This document shows positions 8,312 through 16,470 of a stretch of DNA of 17,344 nucleotides, piece by piece. Below the pieces are notes generated by a model that saw nothing but the letters and a program-made list of their open reading frames with translations, was not told where the DNA came from and made no database searches. Origin of the DNA: Bacteroides sp. (GTDB lineage Bacteria; Bacteroidota; Bacteroidia; Bacteroidales; Bacteroidaceae); the NCBI GenBank assembly GCA_030151885.1, contig JASLCG010000076.1:1-17344 (forward strand). The letters run 5' to 3'. The first letter of the stretch is position 1. Every line of letters begins with the position of its first letter. Both the position numbers and the translations under genes were made by a program.

Positions 8312-8319
8312 CAAACTTA
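8312..8319 (-). promoter_or_regulatory. Candidate -7 promoter element for pdxB
   Basis: Minus strand TAAGTTTG, an exact TAnnTTTG match, 24 nt before the GTG start of pdxB. The -33 region has only TTTC near the expected position. The location supports the GTG start over the upstream TTG. Confidence 0.4.
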
Positions 8320-8414
8320 AATATAAATATACAGAAAGTACACCTAATAAATTTGTAAATACCTATCAAATTACAAAGTCACTATTATAAACTAAGCATA
8401 ATACTTTATTTACA

Positions 8415-8422
8415 TATATTTG
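8415..8422 (+). promoter_or_regulatory. Candidate -7 promoter element for the SAHH-like/YfhO unit
   Basis: TATATTTG, an exact TAnnTTTG match, 24 nt before the ATG at 8447. Another exact match, TAAATTTG, lies at 8348-8355 further upstream. No convincing -33 TTTG at the right distance for the nearer site. Confidence 0.4.
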
Positions 8423-8446
8423 TATATAAACCAAAATACTCGAAAA

Positions 8447-9799
8447 ATGTCTACATCATTATATCTAAACTTACCATATAGAGTAAAAGACATCAATCTG
8501 GCTAAATCAGCAAAAGATGAAATTAACTGGATTAAGAAAGAGATGTCAGGACTTTCTGAAATTATAAATAAATACAAAAATTCGAAACCACTAGAAGGAA
8601 TGAGAATTTGTGGTACAAATGATATTACCATCTATTCTGCTGTACTAATTGAGACTCTACATACTTTAGGGGCTAATGTAAGGTGGTGCGCTTCAAATAT
8701 TTACTCCACACAAGACCATGCTGCTGCATACCTTGCTTCAATAGGTATTCCTATTTTTGGATGGAGAAATGAAGAAATATCAGAGTATTGGTGGACCATT
8801 TTTGAAACATTACATTTTGAAAACAACCTTGGACCTACTCATATAATTGATGATAAAGGAGACATAAGCTTAATGCTACATAGAGGAGTAAAAGGGGAGA
8901 AGAATTCTTCAATATTAGATTTACCACAAGACACTAATATAGAAAAAGAGCTTAATTTGTTTCTTAAAAGAGTACTTGCCGAAGACCAAAAATGCTGGCA
9001 AACACTTATAAAGAATTTAAACTCTATCTCTATAGATACTAAAACAGCAAATGACCAATTACAGATGGCTATCAATGATTCTGATAAAAATTATACAATA
9101 GTTGATTTAAACACATCTATAATGAAAAGTAAAATAGATAATTATTATAGCTGTAAAGAAACTATTGCAGAAGCTATTAAAAGATCTACTAGAACAATGA
9201 TAATAGGAAAGTCTGTTCTAATATGTGGTTTTGGAGAAATAGGAAGAGGGTGTGCAGAGTCAATGAAACTTAATGGAGCTATAGTATCTATTGCAGAAAC
9301 AGATCCTATTAGAGCTTTAGAAGCAGCAATGCAAGGCTACAAAGTTGTAGAGTTAGATAAAGTTTGTGATAGTACGGATATTTTTATTACTGCAACTGGT
9401 AAAAAGCACATTATCAAATTAGACCATATGCATAAAATGAAAGATCATGCAATTATTTGCAATATGGGCCATTATGAACTAGAAATAGATTATCAACAGC
9501 TAAATAATACTAAAGAAATTAAGAAAATACCTGTAAATAATCAGTTAGACAGGTACTTCTTTCCTGATGGACATAGCATATTATTGATAGCAGATGCAAA
9601 GCTTGCAAATCTAACTTTAGATACTACTCAACTAGCTTTTATTAAAAGCTGCTCTTACTCTGTACTAATTCTTATGCAAATCTTATTAAACCAAAATAAA
9701 ATACAAAAAGGAATTAATAATATACCTCAATATATAGACAAAGAAGTAGCCAATATGCATCTAAATAAAATAGATGCTTTTATAACAAAAATAAAATAA
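8447..9799 (+). CDS. Divergent S-adenosylhomocysteine hydrolase family protein
   Basis: Clear homologue of S-adenosylhomocysteine hydrolase (AhcY/SahH), which splits SAH to adenosine and homocysteine with tightly bound NAD. Family hallmarks over 450 residues: STQDHAAA at 87-94, IDDKGD at 134-139, KSKIDN at 227-232, the Rossmann loop GFGEIGRG at 261-268, ETDP at 284-287, CNMGHYE at 338-344, plus the bacterial-type insertion before the catalytic loop. Kept by alignment to human numbering: D131, K186, D190, N191, C195, H301. Changed: H55 to Asp59, C79 to Ser83, the EETTTG loop to IDTKTA, H353 to Gln395, M358 to Lys400. The protein stops about 20 residues early, without the KPDHYRY tail whose Lys and Tyr reach into the partner subunit's NAD site. 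A normal hydrolase is therefore unlikely. ATG start chosen because an upstream TTG sits in the promoter. Four nt separate it from the YfhO-family gene. Confidence 0.85.
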   Translation: MSTSLYLNLPYRVKDINLAKSAKDEINWIKKEMSGLSEIINKYKNSKPLEGMRICGTNDITIYSAVLIETLHTLGANVRWCASNIYSTQDHAAAYLASIGIPIFGWRNEEISEYWWTIFETLHFENNLGPTHIIDDKGDISLMLHRGVKGEKNSSILDLPQDTNIEKELNLFLKRVLAEDQKCWQTLIKNLNSISIDTKTANDQLQMAINDSDKNYTIVDLNTSIMKSKIDNYYSCKETIAEAIKRSTRTMIIGKSVLICGFGEIGRGCAESMKLNGAIVSIAETDPIRALEAAMQGYKVVELDKVCDSTDIFITATGKKHIIKLDHMHKMKDHAIICNMGHYELEIDYQQLNNTKEIKKIPVNNQLDRYFFPDGHSILLIADAKLANLTLDTTQLAFIKSCSYSVLILMQILLNQNKIQKGINNIPQYIDKEVANMHLNKIDAFITKIK

Positions 9800-9803
9800 C
9801 ACA

Positions 9804-12242
9804 ATGAAAAAAATATTACCTGATACTATTGCAATTGTATCCTTCATAATAATTGCACTAGCTTATTTCTTTTATCCAACTATAAACAATCAAGTTTTAT
9901 TAGAACACGATACTGCTGCCGGAATAGGTGCAGGGCAAGAAGCTAAAACATATTACGAAGAACATGGGGAAAGAACTAGATGGACTAATGCTCTTTTCAG
10001 TGGCATGCCAACATATCAAATATCTCCATCCTACAAATCAACAGATACACTTAAAGTTGTTGAAAAGACCTACAGTTTAGGACTACCTAAATATACGGCT
10101 TTAGTCTTCATAATGTTATTTGGGTTTTATATACTACTTCGTTCTTTCAATATTTCTCCTTTAATAGCAGGTATAGGTGCTGTATTATGGGCCTTTTCAT
10201 CCTACTTTTTTATACTCATTGCAGCTGGTCATTTATGGAAGTTTATAACATTGGCGTATATACCACCAACAATTGCAGGTATCAACTGGGCATACAAAAA
10301 GAAGTATATATTAGGTGGTATTGTAGCAGCACTCTTTGCGTCATTACAAATTATGTCTAACCACGTTCAAATGACCTATTATTTTCTTTTTGTGATTTTA
10401 TTCATAGTAGGAGCTTATTTTGTAGAAAGTTATAAGAAGAATGATTTAAAAAGTTTTTGGAAAAGTACCATAATATTAACTATATCTGGTTTATTGGCTA
10501 TTTCTATTAATAGCTCCACACTATACCATACTTATCAATATAGCAAACACTCTAATAGAGCATCAAGCGAATTATCTTCAACTGATAACAATAATTCAGA
10601 TGTCGCTAAAAAGGCATATATTACACAGTGGAGTTATGGTATTGATGAGACATTGACTTTATTAATACCAAATTACAAAGGAGGAGCATCTAAACCTATA
10701 GCTGCTAATCAAGATTTAATAAATAAAGTACCTACACAATATCCACAAGTCTTTAATTACTTTACACAGTACTTCGGGACACAGCCTTTTACTGCTGGTC
10801 CAGTATACGTAGGAGCATTTGTATTATTCCTATTTTTTATTGGATGCTTTTTCGTAAAAAGTCCACTCAAGTGGGCTTTAGTCGGAGCAACTGTTTTTTC
10901 AATTCTTTTGGCCTGGGGAAAAAACTTTATGCCATTAACAGATCTATTTATAGACTATATACCTCTATATGATAAATTTAGAGCCGTTTCTTCAATCTTA
11001 GTAATAGCAGAGTTCACAATACCATTATTAGCAATACTAGGTCTTGTGGAGCTTATTAATAATAAATTAAAACAACCAAAGCTTTCTTCTAATGATCTAA
11101 AATATATAGTTATTAGTTTCATTTTGACTGGTGGTATTGCATTAATCCTTGCATTATTCCCTAGTATAGCTGGTCCTTTTACATCTACTAATGATATTAA
11201 TGTATTAAATCAACTTCCTCAAGAACTAGCACCTGCAACACATTCTAGCATTGTTACTATTAGAGAATATATCGTTCAGAAAGATGCAATTAGAAGTCTA
11301 ATCATTATAGTTTTAGGAGTTTCCATACTTTCACTTTATTACCTCAAGAGAATTAATAGTAAAATAGCAATTATTTTTATTGGTATTTTATGTTTTATTG
11401 ATTTGTGGCAAGTAGATAAAAGGTATTTACATGACTCACTTTTTTCTGATAAAAAAACTGTCCTCTTCCAAAAAACTGAAGTCGATAATTATATTCTAGC
11501 AGATAAAGACCCTAACTATAGAGTTCTTAATCTTACTACCGATACTTTTAACGAAAACAACACATCTTATTGGCATAAAAGTATAGGAGGATATAATGCA
11601 GCTAAAATTGGCAGGTACCAAGAATTAATTGAACATGGTATTTATAAAGATATATCCGCATTAGCTGATGATATAAAAAAGCAAAATTTAAACTTGGACA
11701 AACTTCCCATCTTAAATATGCTAAATACCAAGTATATTATATTGGGAAATAAAATAGAAACAGTCTTATTAAACAATAAGGCATATGGTAATGGGTGGTT
11801 TGTTTCACAAATTATAAAACCTAAAAATCCTGATGAAGAACTAAATCTTTTACATAATATTAATCTTAAAAACACAGCAACTGTTTATAATCAAAACATA
11901 AATATAAAAAATAACAATGCTGTAAAAGGAGATATCGAATTAGTAAGCTATCAACCAAATAGATTAGAGTATCAATGTACTAACGATCAAGAAGCTTTTG
12001 CTGTATTCTCTGAGATATACTATCCTGGATGGACAGCAACTATTGACAATGTAGCTACAGATATATATAGAGCTAACTATGTCCTAAGAGGAATAATAAT
12101 ACCTAAAGGTAAACATACTGTTGTTTTTGAATTTAAACCAAAGTCAATACAATATACAGAGATATTAGCATATATAGCTATGTTTGCCCTTCTTCTAATC
12201 ATTATTACATACACATACAAGGCTTTCTATAAAAAGAAATAG
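9804..12242 (+). CDS. YfhO-family polytopic membrane protein
   Basis: Large integral membrane protein of 812 residues with about a dozen hydrophobic segments and a C-terminal soluble part, the architecture of YfhO, which in Bacillus is linked to sugar transfer onto lipoteichoic acid; relatives share a GT-C-like fold. Seen: N-terminal helix at about 8-26, an extracytoplasmic loop with HDTAAG (35-40) and LFSGMPTYQ (64-72), the core helices up to about 540 with the family segment PLYDKFRAVSS at 387-397, and a C-terminal beta-rich domain with YYPGWTATID and RANYVLRG typical of Bacteroidota members, then a last helix around 785-803. In Bacteroidota the substrate is unknown; these bacteria lack lipoteichoic acid, so another surface glycolipid or glycan is plausible but inferred. 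Probably translated from the same mRNA as the SAHH-like gene, 4 nt upstream. Confidence 0.88.
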   Translation: MKKILPDTIAIVSFIIIALAYFFYPTINNQVLLEHDTAAGIGAGQEAKTYYEEHGERTRWTNALFSGMPTYQISPSYKSTDTLKVVEKTYSLGLPKYTALVFIMLFGFYILLRSFNISPLIAGIGAVLWAFSSYFFILIAAGHLWKFITLAYIPPTIAGINWAYKKKYILGGIVAALFASLQIMSNHVQMTYYFLFVILFIVGAYFVESYKKNDLKSFWKSTIILTISGLLAISINSSTLYHTYQYSKHSNRASSELSSTDNNNSDVAKKAYITQWSYGIDETLTLLIPNYKGGASKPIAANQDLINKVPTQYPQVFNYFTQYFGTQPFTAGPVYVGAFVLFLFFIGCFFVKSPLKWALVGATVFSILLAWGKNFMPLTDLFIDYIPLYDKFRAVSSILVIAEFTIPLLAILGLVELINNKLKQPKLSSNDLKYIVISFILTGGIALILALFPSIAGPFTSTNDINVLNQLPQELAPATHSSIVTIREYIVQKDAIRSLIIIVLGVSILSLYYLKRINSKIAIIFIGILCFIDLWQVDKRYLHDSLFSDKKTVLFQKTEVDNYILADKDPNYRVLNLTTDTFNENNTSYWHKSIGGYNAAKIGRYQELIEHGIYKDISALADDIKKQNLNLDKLPILNMLNTKYIILGNKIETVLLNNKAYGNGWFVSQIIKPKNPDEELNLLHNINLKNTATVYNQNINIKNNNAVKGDIELVSYQPNRLEYQCTNDQEAFAVFSEIYYPGWTATIDNVATDIYRANYVLRGIIIPKGKHTVVFEFKPKSIQYTEILAYIAMFALLLIIITYTYKAFYKKK

Positions 12243-12263
12243 ATAACTCCGCATACAGGCTTA

Positions 12264-12307
12264 AAATAAGAAAGGGGTAGATTAATTAATCTACCCCTTT
12301 CTTATTT
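12264..12307. terminator. Bidirectional terminator between YfhO-family gene and nadA
   Basis: A perfect 44-nt palindrome centred between 12285 and 12286, with a GC-containing stem (GGGG/CCCC) and A-rich/T-rich flanks on both sides. It lies 21 nt after the YfhO-family stop and 21 nt before the nadA stop, so it can serve as a hairpin-plus-U-tract terminator in both directions. Confidence 0.88.
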
Positions 12308-12328
12308 ATTTTATAGAACAATTTATAA

Positions 12329-13267
12329 TTATAAACCTAATCGATTTGAAATATCCAACATCTTCAAAATAGGTTTAACTGCTTTTACTCTAACTTCTTC
12401 TTCTACTAAGATTTCTGGAGCTTCCCTATCTAAACAATTATAAAGCTTCTCTAAAGTGTTTAAACGCATAAATGAGCATTCATTACAAGCACAGGTACTA
12501 TCATTAGGTGGAGCAGGTATAAAAACTTTATCAGGACAAGCTTTCTCCATTTGATGAAGAATTCCAGATTCAGTCGCAATGATAAACTCTTTGTCATTAC
12601 TATTAATAACAAATTTCAATAAGGCTGATGTAGATCCAACATAATCGGCTAAAGCTAATACTGTACTTTTACATTCAGGATGAGCTAAAATTAAAGCAGA
12701 ATTATGAGTTTTCTTTAATTCTAGCATCTTTTCAACAGAGAACTGTTCATGAACATGGCATCCACCATTCCATAATAACATATTTCGTCCTGTTATAGAA
12801 TTTATATAGTTACCTAAGTTTTTATCTGGTCCAAAAATTATATTTGCATCATCGGGTAAGCTATCAACAATTTGTTTTGCATTAGTAGAAGTTACAACAA
12901 TATCAGTTAATGCTTTAACAGCAGCAGTCGTATTAACATAAGATATTACCGTATGTTCTGGATGAGCCATTACAAACTTCTCAAATTCATTTGCAGGACA
13001 ACTGTCAGCTAAAGAACATCCAGCTTCAGAATCTGGGATTATAACTTTTTTATCAGGAGATAAAATTTTAGCAGTCTCTCCCATAAAATGTACTCCACAC
13101 ATAACAATAATATCAGCAGTAGTTTTTTCAGCCCATTGTGCAAGAGCTAAACTATCCCCTACAAAATCTGCTATTTCTTGAATCTCGGGTCTCTGATAGA
13201 AGTGTGCTAAGATAACAGCATTCTTTTTTCTCTTCAACTCCTTAATAGCACTTATTAGCTTATACAT
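12329..13267 (-). CDS. nadA: Quinolinate synthase A
   Basis: Makes quinolinate from iminoaspartate and dihydroxyacetone phosphate in NAD synthesis, using a [4Fe-4S] cluster. The 312 residues have the three-fold pseudo-symmetric NadA layout: AHFYQRPEIQ at 21-30, GVHFMGETAKIL at 58-69, PDSEAGCSLADSCP at 78-91, GGCHVHEQF at 168-176, HPEC at 196-199, TESG at 232-235 and CACNECSFMRLNT at 259-271. Cluster ligands are probably C84, C170 and one Cys of the 259-264 cluster by comparison with known NadA. ATG start. No nadB or nadC lies in the window. It converges with the YfhO-family gene and is followed by the shared palindrome terminator. Confidence 0.96.
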   Translation of the reverse strand: MYKLISAIKELKRKKNAVILAHFYQRPEIQEIADFVGDSLALAQWAEKTTADIIVMCGVHFMGETAKILSPDKKVIIPDSEAGCSLADSCPANEFEKFVMAHPEHTVISYVNTTAAVKALTDIVVTSTNAKQIVDSLPDDANIIFGPDKNLGNYINSITGRNMLLWNGGCHVHEQFSVEKMLELKKTHNSALILAHPECKSTVLALADYVGSTSALLKFVINSNDKEFIIATESGILHQMEKACPDKVFIPAPPNDSTCACNECSFMRLNTLEKLYNCLDREAPEILVEEEVRVKAVKPILKMLDISNRLGL

Positions 13268-13296
13268 AATAATTATTTAATTCTTTTATACTTTAA

Positions 13297-13328
13297 AAAA
13301 TATATGATAGTGATAATGGTCTGTCAAT
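13297..13328 (-). promoter_or_regulatory. Candidate nadA promoter
   Basis: Minus strand ATTG (13328-13325), then 20 nt, then TATATTTT (13304-13297), 29 nt before the nadA ATG. It resembles TTTG/TAnnTTTG with one mismatch in each box. Confidence 0.3.
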
Positions 13329-13462
13329 TGTGTCAGTAAAAAAATACGATTTATATAGGATATTATGTTATAAACTAATTATTAAAAGTTATCTATAGTT
13401 TTATCAACCTAATATTCATAGTATAAATACTGATTATAAGATAAATATATAATATAATCAAC

Positions 13463-13570
13463 AGTATGTTTATAAAAATCAAAGTTAAAAACTTTCTTAG
13501 TATTCTATCCATATTTCCGATTAAAAGTATGTTTAATACTGGTTGTTAAGTTTATAATAACTTTCTTGGT
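13463..13570. repeat. Imperfect tandem duplication in intergenic DNA
   Basis: The word AGTATGTTTA occurs at 13463-13472 and 13526-13535, and AACTTTCTTAGT / AACTTTCTTGGT at 13490-13501 and 13559-13570, in the same order. In each copy the second word is the right arm of a small inverted repeat: AAAGTT-AAA-AACTTT at 13481-13495 and AAGTT-N6-AACTT at 13548-13563. The repeat unit is 63-69 nt. AT-rich background makes chance partial matches possible. Confidence 0.45.
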
Positions 13571-13695
13571 TTTTAATATAAAAGCAATATATGTATCATT
13601 ATAAGCTATAAATCAAGGACTATTTATCAAAACTTATAATCAAGATATCATCGAGTTTTTGACATCTATTGACAAGGATGTTGACTGATTGTTTT

Positions 13696-13703
13696 TAACT
13701 TTG
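13696..13703 (+). promoter_or_regulatory. Candidate -7 promoter element for the RNA methyltransferase gene
   Basis: TAACTTTG is an exact TAnnTTTG match, 25 nt before the ATG. A TTG-containing word at 13669-13671 is the nearest -33 candidate but sits slightly too far upstream. Confidence 0.45.
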
Positions 13704-13728
13704 TTGCTCTATAATAAAACGATATAAA

Positions 13729-14262
13729 ATGAATAAAAAGCTAGCTATAACCGAGATGAATAGATTATCTCTAGAGGAATTTAAACAGATTGAAAAAACA
13801 CCTTTTATAGTTGTTCTAGATAATATTAGAAGTATGCATAATATTGGTTCTGTTTTTAGAACAGCAGATGCGTTCTGTCTAGAAATGATCTATTTATGTG
13901 GCATAACAGCTACCCCACCGAATACAGAAATTCATAAAACAGCCTTAGGTGCGGAAGAATCCGTAGATTGGGTTTATAAAGAAAAAACTGTTGATGCTGT
14001 ATTAGAGCTTAAAGAAAAAGGATATAAAGTATTTTCTATTGAACAAGCTAAAGGTAGTACAATGTTACAAGATATGGTGCTAGCTAAGAATGAAAAAATA
14101 GCTATTGTTTTGGGTAATGAAGTAAAAGGTGTAGAACAAGAGGTTATTAATATCTCAGATAGTTGTATTGAAATACCACAGTATGGAACAAAACACTCTT
14201 TAAATGTTTCTGTAACTTCTGGTATAGTTATCTGGGAACTGTTTAGTAAATTAAATTTTTAA
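13729..14262 (+). CDS. SpoU/TrmH-family RNA 2'-O-methyltransferase
   Basis: SPOUT-class methyltransferase of 177 residues, expected to methylate a ribose 2'-OH in tRNA or rRNA with S-adenosylmethionine. All three family motifs are visible: motif 1 from N32 to A48 with the catalytic Arg at 44 (MHNIGSVFRTADAF), motif 2 IVLGNEVKGV at 126-135, and motif 3 IPQYGTKHSLNVSV at 149-162, which form the knotted SAM site. It lacks the N-terminal substrate-binding domain of RlmB-type enzymes and the C-terminal extension of E. coli TrmH, so the target RNA cannot be named. Own promoter candidate and own terminator suggest a single-gene transcript. Confidence 0.92.
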   Translation: MNKKLAITEMNRLSLEEFKQIEKTPFIVVLDNIRSMHNIGSVFRTADAFCLEMIYLCGITATPPNTEIHKTALGAEESVDWVYKEKTVDAVLELKEKGYKVFSIEQAKGSTMLQDMVLAKNEKIAIVLGNEVKGVEQEVINISDSCIEIPQYGTKHSLNVSVTSGIVIWELFSKLNF

Positions 14263-14294
14263 TTGATAATAACTCTTTCAACACATTGTTGATT

Positions 14295-14329
14295 ATAGGG
14301 AAGAATAGATTTTATTCTTCCCTATTTTT
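14295..14329 (+). terminator. Rho-independent terminator of the RNA methyltransferase gene
   Basis: Perfect 13-bp stem (14295-14307 with 14313-14325), 5-nt loop, followed by a run of T residues to 14329, 32 nt after the stop codon. It separates the methyltransferase gene from the outer-membrane protein gene. Confidence 0.9.
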
Positions 14330-14423
14330 ATTCCCAACTTTTTAGGTTTTTAATAATACTAACTCTATATTAGTCCTTTGTTTATAATATTGTTTATAAG
14401 CACCTAATACCTTTTAATTAACT

Positions 14424-16445
14424 ATGAAAAACAGCTATATAAGTGTTTATATCTGTATTGTTTATTTGTTTATATCTTTATCTATATCAGCACAAAAAAT
14501 TGCTAACTTTAGATTAAGTAATGACCCAATAAATGCCGTATTATCTCTTCTAGATGTAAATGATGATAACCCTGATGATATAGTAGATATATTATCATAT
14601 TATCTACTCAATCCTATAGATTTAAACAATACAAATGTTGATGAATTAACAGAGTTGTTCATATTGTCACCAAAACAGTCAATAGCCATTGTTAACTATG
14701 CAAAATATAATAGATTTCACTCCATTTTTGAATTGCAACTTATTCCACAATTAGATAAAACAACTATTACGCTTCTAAGCCCATTTGTAACCGTAGATTA
14801 TGAGTCGTTAAATAAACATAGTTGGAAATTGAGTAAAATCTTTTCACACCCCTCTCAAGAGCTAACAACTAGGTTAGATATTCCATTGTATAAGAAAAAA
14901 GGTTATTACAATAAATATGTAGGTCCATCTTTTTATAACTCATTTAGATACAGCTATAGAAGTGGTAAAAACTTTTATGCAGGTGTGGGGGCTGAAAAAG
15001 ATCCAGGTGAAGCCATATTTGGTCCTTATAATAATAAAGGATACGATTATTATACATATTATATATTACTACAAAACTATAAGTTTATTGACTATTTAGC
15101 TTTAGGAAAATATAGGATAAATTGGGGACAGGGATTGATTTTAGGTGTGAGGCAATTTGGATCTAAGTTTGATCAAATAAACATACTCTTTCAAGAAAAC
15201 AATAGAGTTTATAAACATTCATCTCTTGATGAATATAATTACTTCAATGGTATAGCTATATCATTAGCAATTAGTAAGTTTAATCTATCTGCGATGTCAT
15301 CTAAAAGATTTTATGACGGAGTTATAAACAGTAATAGACAGATAGAAAAGCATAGTAAAACTGGGTTACATAGAACTGTTAATGAAATCGATCAAAAAGA
15401 TAATATAAAAAGTAATTTATATGGTTTAAGATTTAGCTATAATACACCTTATTACTATCTATCAACCAATGCTATATATTATGATTATAATGCAGCTTGG
15501 ATTGTTGATAATAATAAACCCTATACACTATATAATATGAAGGGGAATATTTTTTATAATGTGAGTGTTGATTATGGTCTTAATTTAAATAAAATATTGA
15601 TAAGAGGTGAGTTTGCACGTGGAAAAAAGGGCATCGCGACAATCAATAAAATTTACTATGCACCAACAACTGATCATGAATTTCTTTTGTTAGGAAGATA
15701 TTACTCAAAAGATTACTGGGGTAATTTTGCTAAATCCTATGGATCTCAGTCAGCTATTAAAAATGAGCAAGGAGTGTTGATATCTTACTCAACATCAGTA
15801 CTGAGTCCTTTTAAATTAGCTATTTATGTAGATTGGGCTAAGTATCCATGGTTAAGATACAGAGTAAGTAAACCATCACAATCATTAGACTTTGGAGTAA
15901 AACTAGATTACAATAAATCATTTAAGCACTTGGTATCAATGGATTATAGATTTCAGAAGAGAGAAAGAGATAAAACAGGTACTGGTGGTAAAGTTGTTAA
16001 TAACATAGATTATCATAAATTTAAAGTAAATTATACTAATCAACTATCTTCTAATTTTAGCTTAAAATCTAGTTTAGGGTATGTGTTTAAATTTGAGCTG
16101 TTAAAAGAGCAAGGTTATCACTTGTCGCAGAGGTGGACATTTTTGTCTAATAATGAAAAGTTAAAAGCTGACATACAATATACCTTTTTTCAGACTGATA
16201 GTTACGATACAAGAGCTTACGTATATGAGAATGTTTTATTATATAGTTTTTCTTCTTACTCTTTTTCTGGTAAAGGCTACCGTACTTCATTAAATATAAA
16301 TTATAAACCAATAAAGAACATCCATTTAACTTATAAAATAGGTGGAACTAAGTACCTTGATAGAGATAAAATAGGTCAGGGAAATGAAGAAATAGATAAG
16401 AATTACAAAATAGATATGCAGTTTCAGTTAAGATTAAAGTTTTAA
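14424..16445 (+). CDS. Outer-membrane beta-barrel protein with N-terminal helix-hairpin-helix region
   Basis: Secreted protein of 673 residues of a Bacteroidota family often named helix-hairpin-helix domain protein. A signal peptide covers about 1-23 (hydrophobic run then ISA/Q). Residues about 64-122 resemble the ComEA-type HhH repeat (PIDLNNTNVDELTEL, then the second helix pair and FHSIFEL). From about 145 the sequence is rich in Tyr, Asn, Ser and Lys with alternating hydrophobic strands and ends in aromatic Phe (QFQLRLKF), the pattern of an outer-membrane barrel. In ComEA the DNA-contacting hairpin has a Gly-hydrophobic-Gly turn; here that spot reads ILSPK, so DNA binding is not assured. 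Function unknown; no neighbours define it. A terminator precedes it and a separate -7 box precedes the next gene, so it may be transcribed alone. Confidence 0.85.
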   Translation: MKNSYISVYICIVYLFISLSISAQKIANFRLSNDPINAVLSLLDVNDDNPDDIVDILSYYLLNPIDLNNTNVDELTELFILSPKQSIAIVNYAKYNRFHSIFELQLIPQLDKTTITLLSPFVTVDYESLNKHSWKLSKIFSHPSQELTTRLDIPLYKKKGYYNKYVGPSFYNSFRYSYRSGKNFYAGVGAEKDPGEAIFGPYNNKGYDYYTYYILLQNYKFIDYLALGKYRINWGQGLILGVRQFGSKFDQINILFQENNRVYKHSSLDEYNYFNGIAISLAISKFNLSAMSSKRFYDGVINSNRQIEKHSKTGLHRTVNEIDQKDNIKSNLYGLRFSYNTPYYYLSTNAIYYDYNAAWIVDNNKPYTLYNMKGNIFYNVSVDYGLNLNKILIRGEFARGKKGIATINKIYYAPTTDHEFLLLGRYYSKDYWGNFAKSYGSQSAIKNEQGVLISYSTSVLSPFKLAIYVDWAKYPWLRYRVSKPSQSLDFGVKLDYNKSFKHLVSMDYRFQKRERDKTGTGGKVVNNIDYHKFKVNYTNQLSSNFSLKSSLGYVFKFELLKEQGYHLSQRWTFLSNNEKLKADIQYTFFQTDSYDTRAYVYENVLLYSFSSYSFSGKGYRTSLNINYKPIKNIHLTYKIGGTKYLDRDKIGQGNEEIDKNYKIDMQFQLRLKF

Positions 16446-16470
16446 TGATAGTAAGCTATGTTGCTTTATT

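Larger units (their letters stand above)
13268..13728. other. 461-nt AT-rich intergenic region between nadA and the RNA methyltransferase gene
   Basis: Longest non-coding stretch of the window, between divergent genes. I see no tRNA, no family-like ORF and no riboswitch I can name. It contains a probable nadA promoter at its left end, an imperfect duplication with small hairpins in the middle (separate entry), three TTGAC words near 13659-13685 and a -7 box before the methyltransferase gene. Confidence 0.6.

Noticed and set aside
8288..8314. Longer pdxB from an in-frame TTG
   Set aside because: The nine extra residues have no family match and the TTG falls in the probable -7 promoter box; the GTG at 8287 gives the usual N terminus.
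8288..8446. Small RNA or riboswitch in the pdxB/SAHH-like gap (a SAH riboswitch was considered)
   Set aside because: No pseudoknot-like GC-rich core or hairpin of the known SAH or SAM riboswitches is visible; the gap is AT-rich with two opposed promoter-like sites, and the leader would be very short.
13466..13549. 27-codon open frame in the nadA/methyltransferase gap
   Set aside because: No family resemblance and no start-site context. It simply spans the duplicated AT-rich word and is the length expected by chance.
13380..13640. Possible replication origin with DnaA-box-like TTATC words
   Set aside because: TTATCTATA, TTATCAACC and TTATCAAAA lack the conserved CACA end, and no dnaA, dnaN or other origin-linked gene is present.
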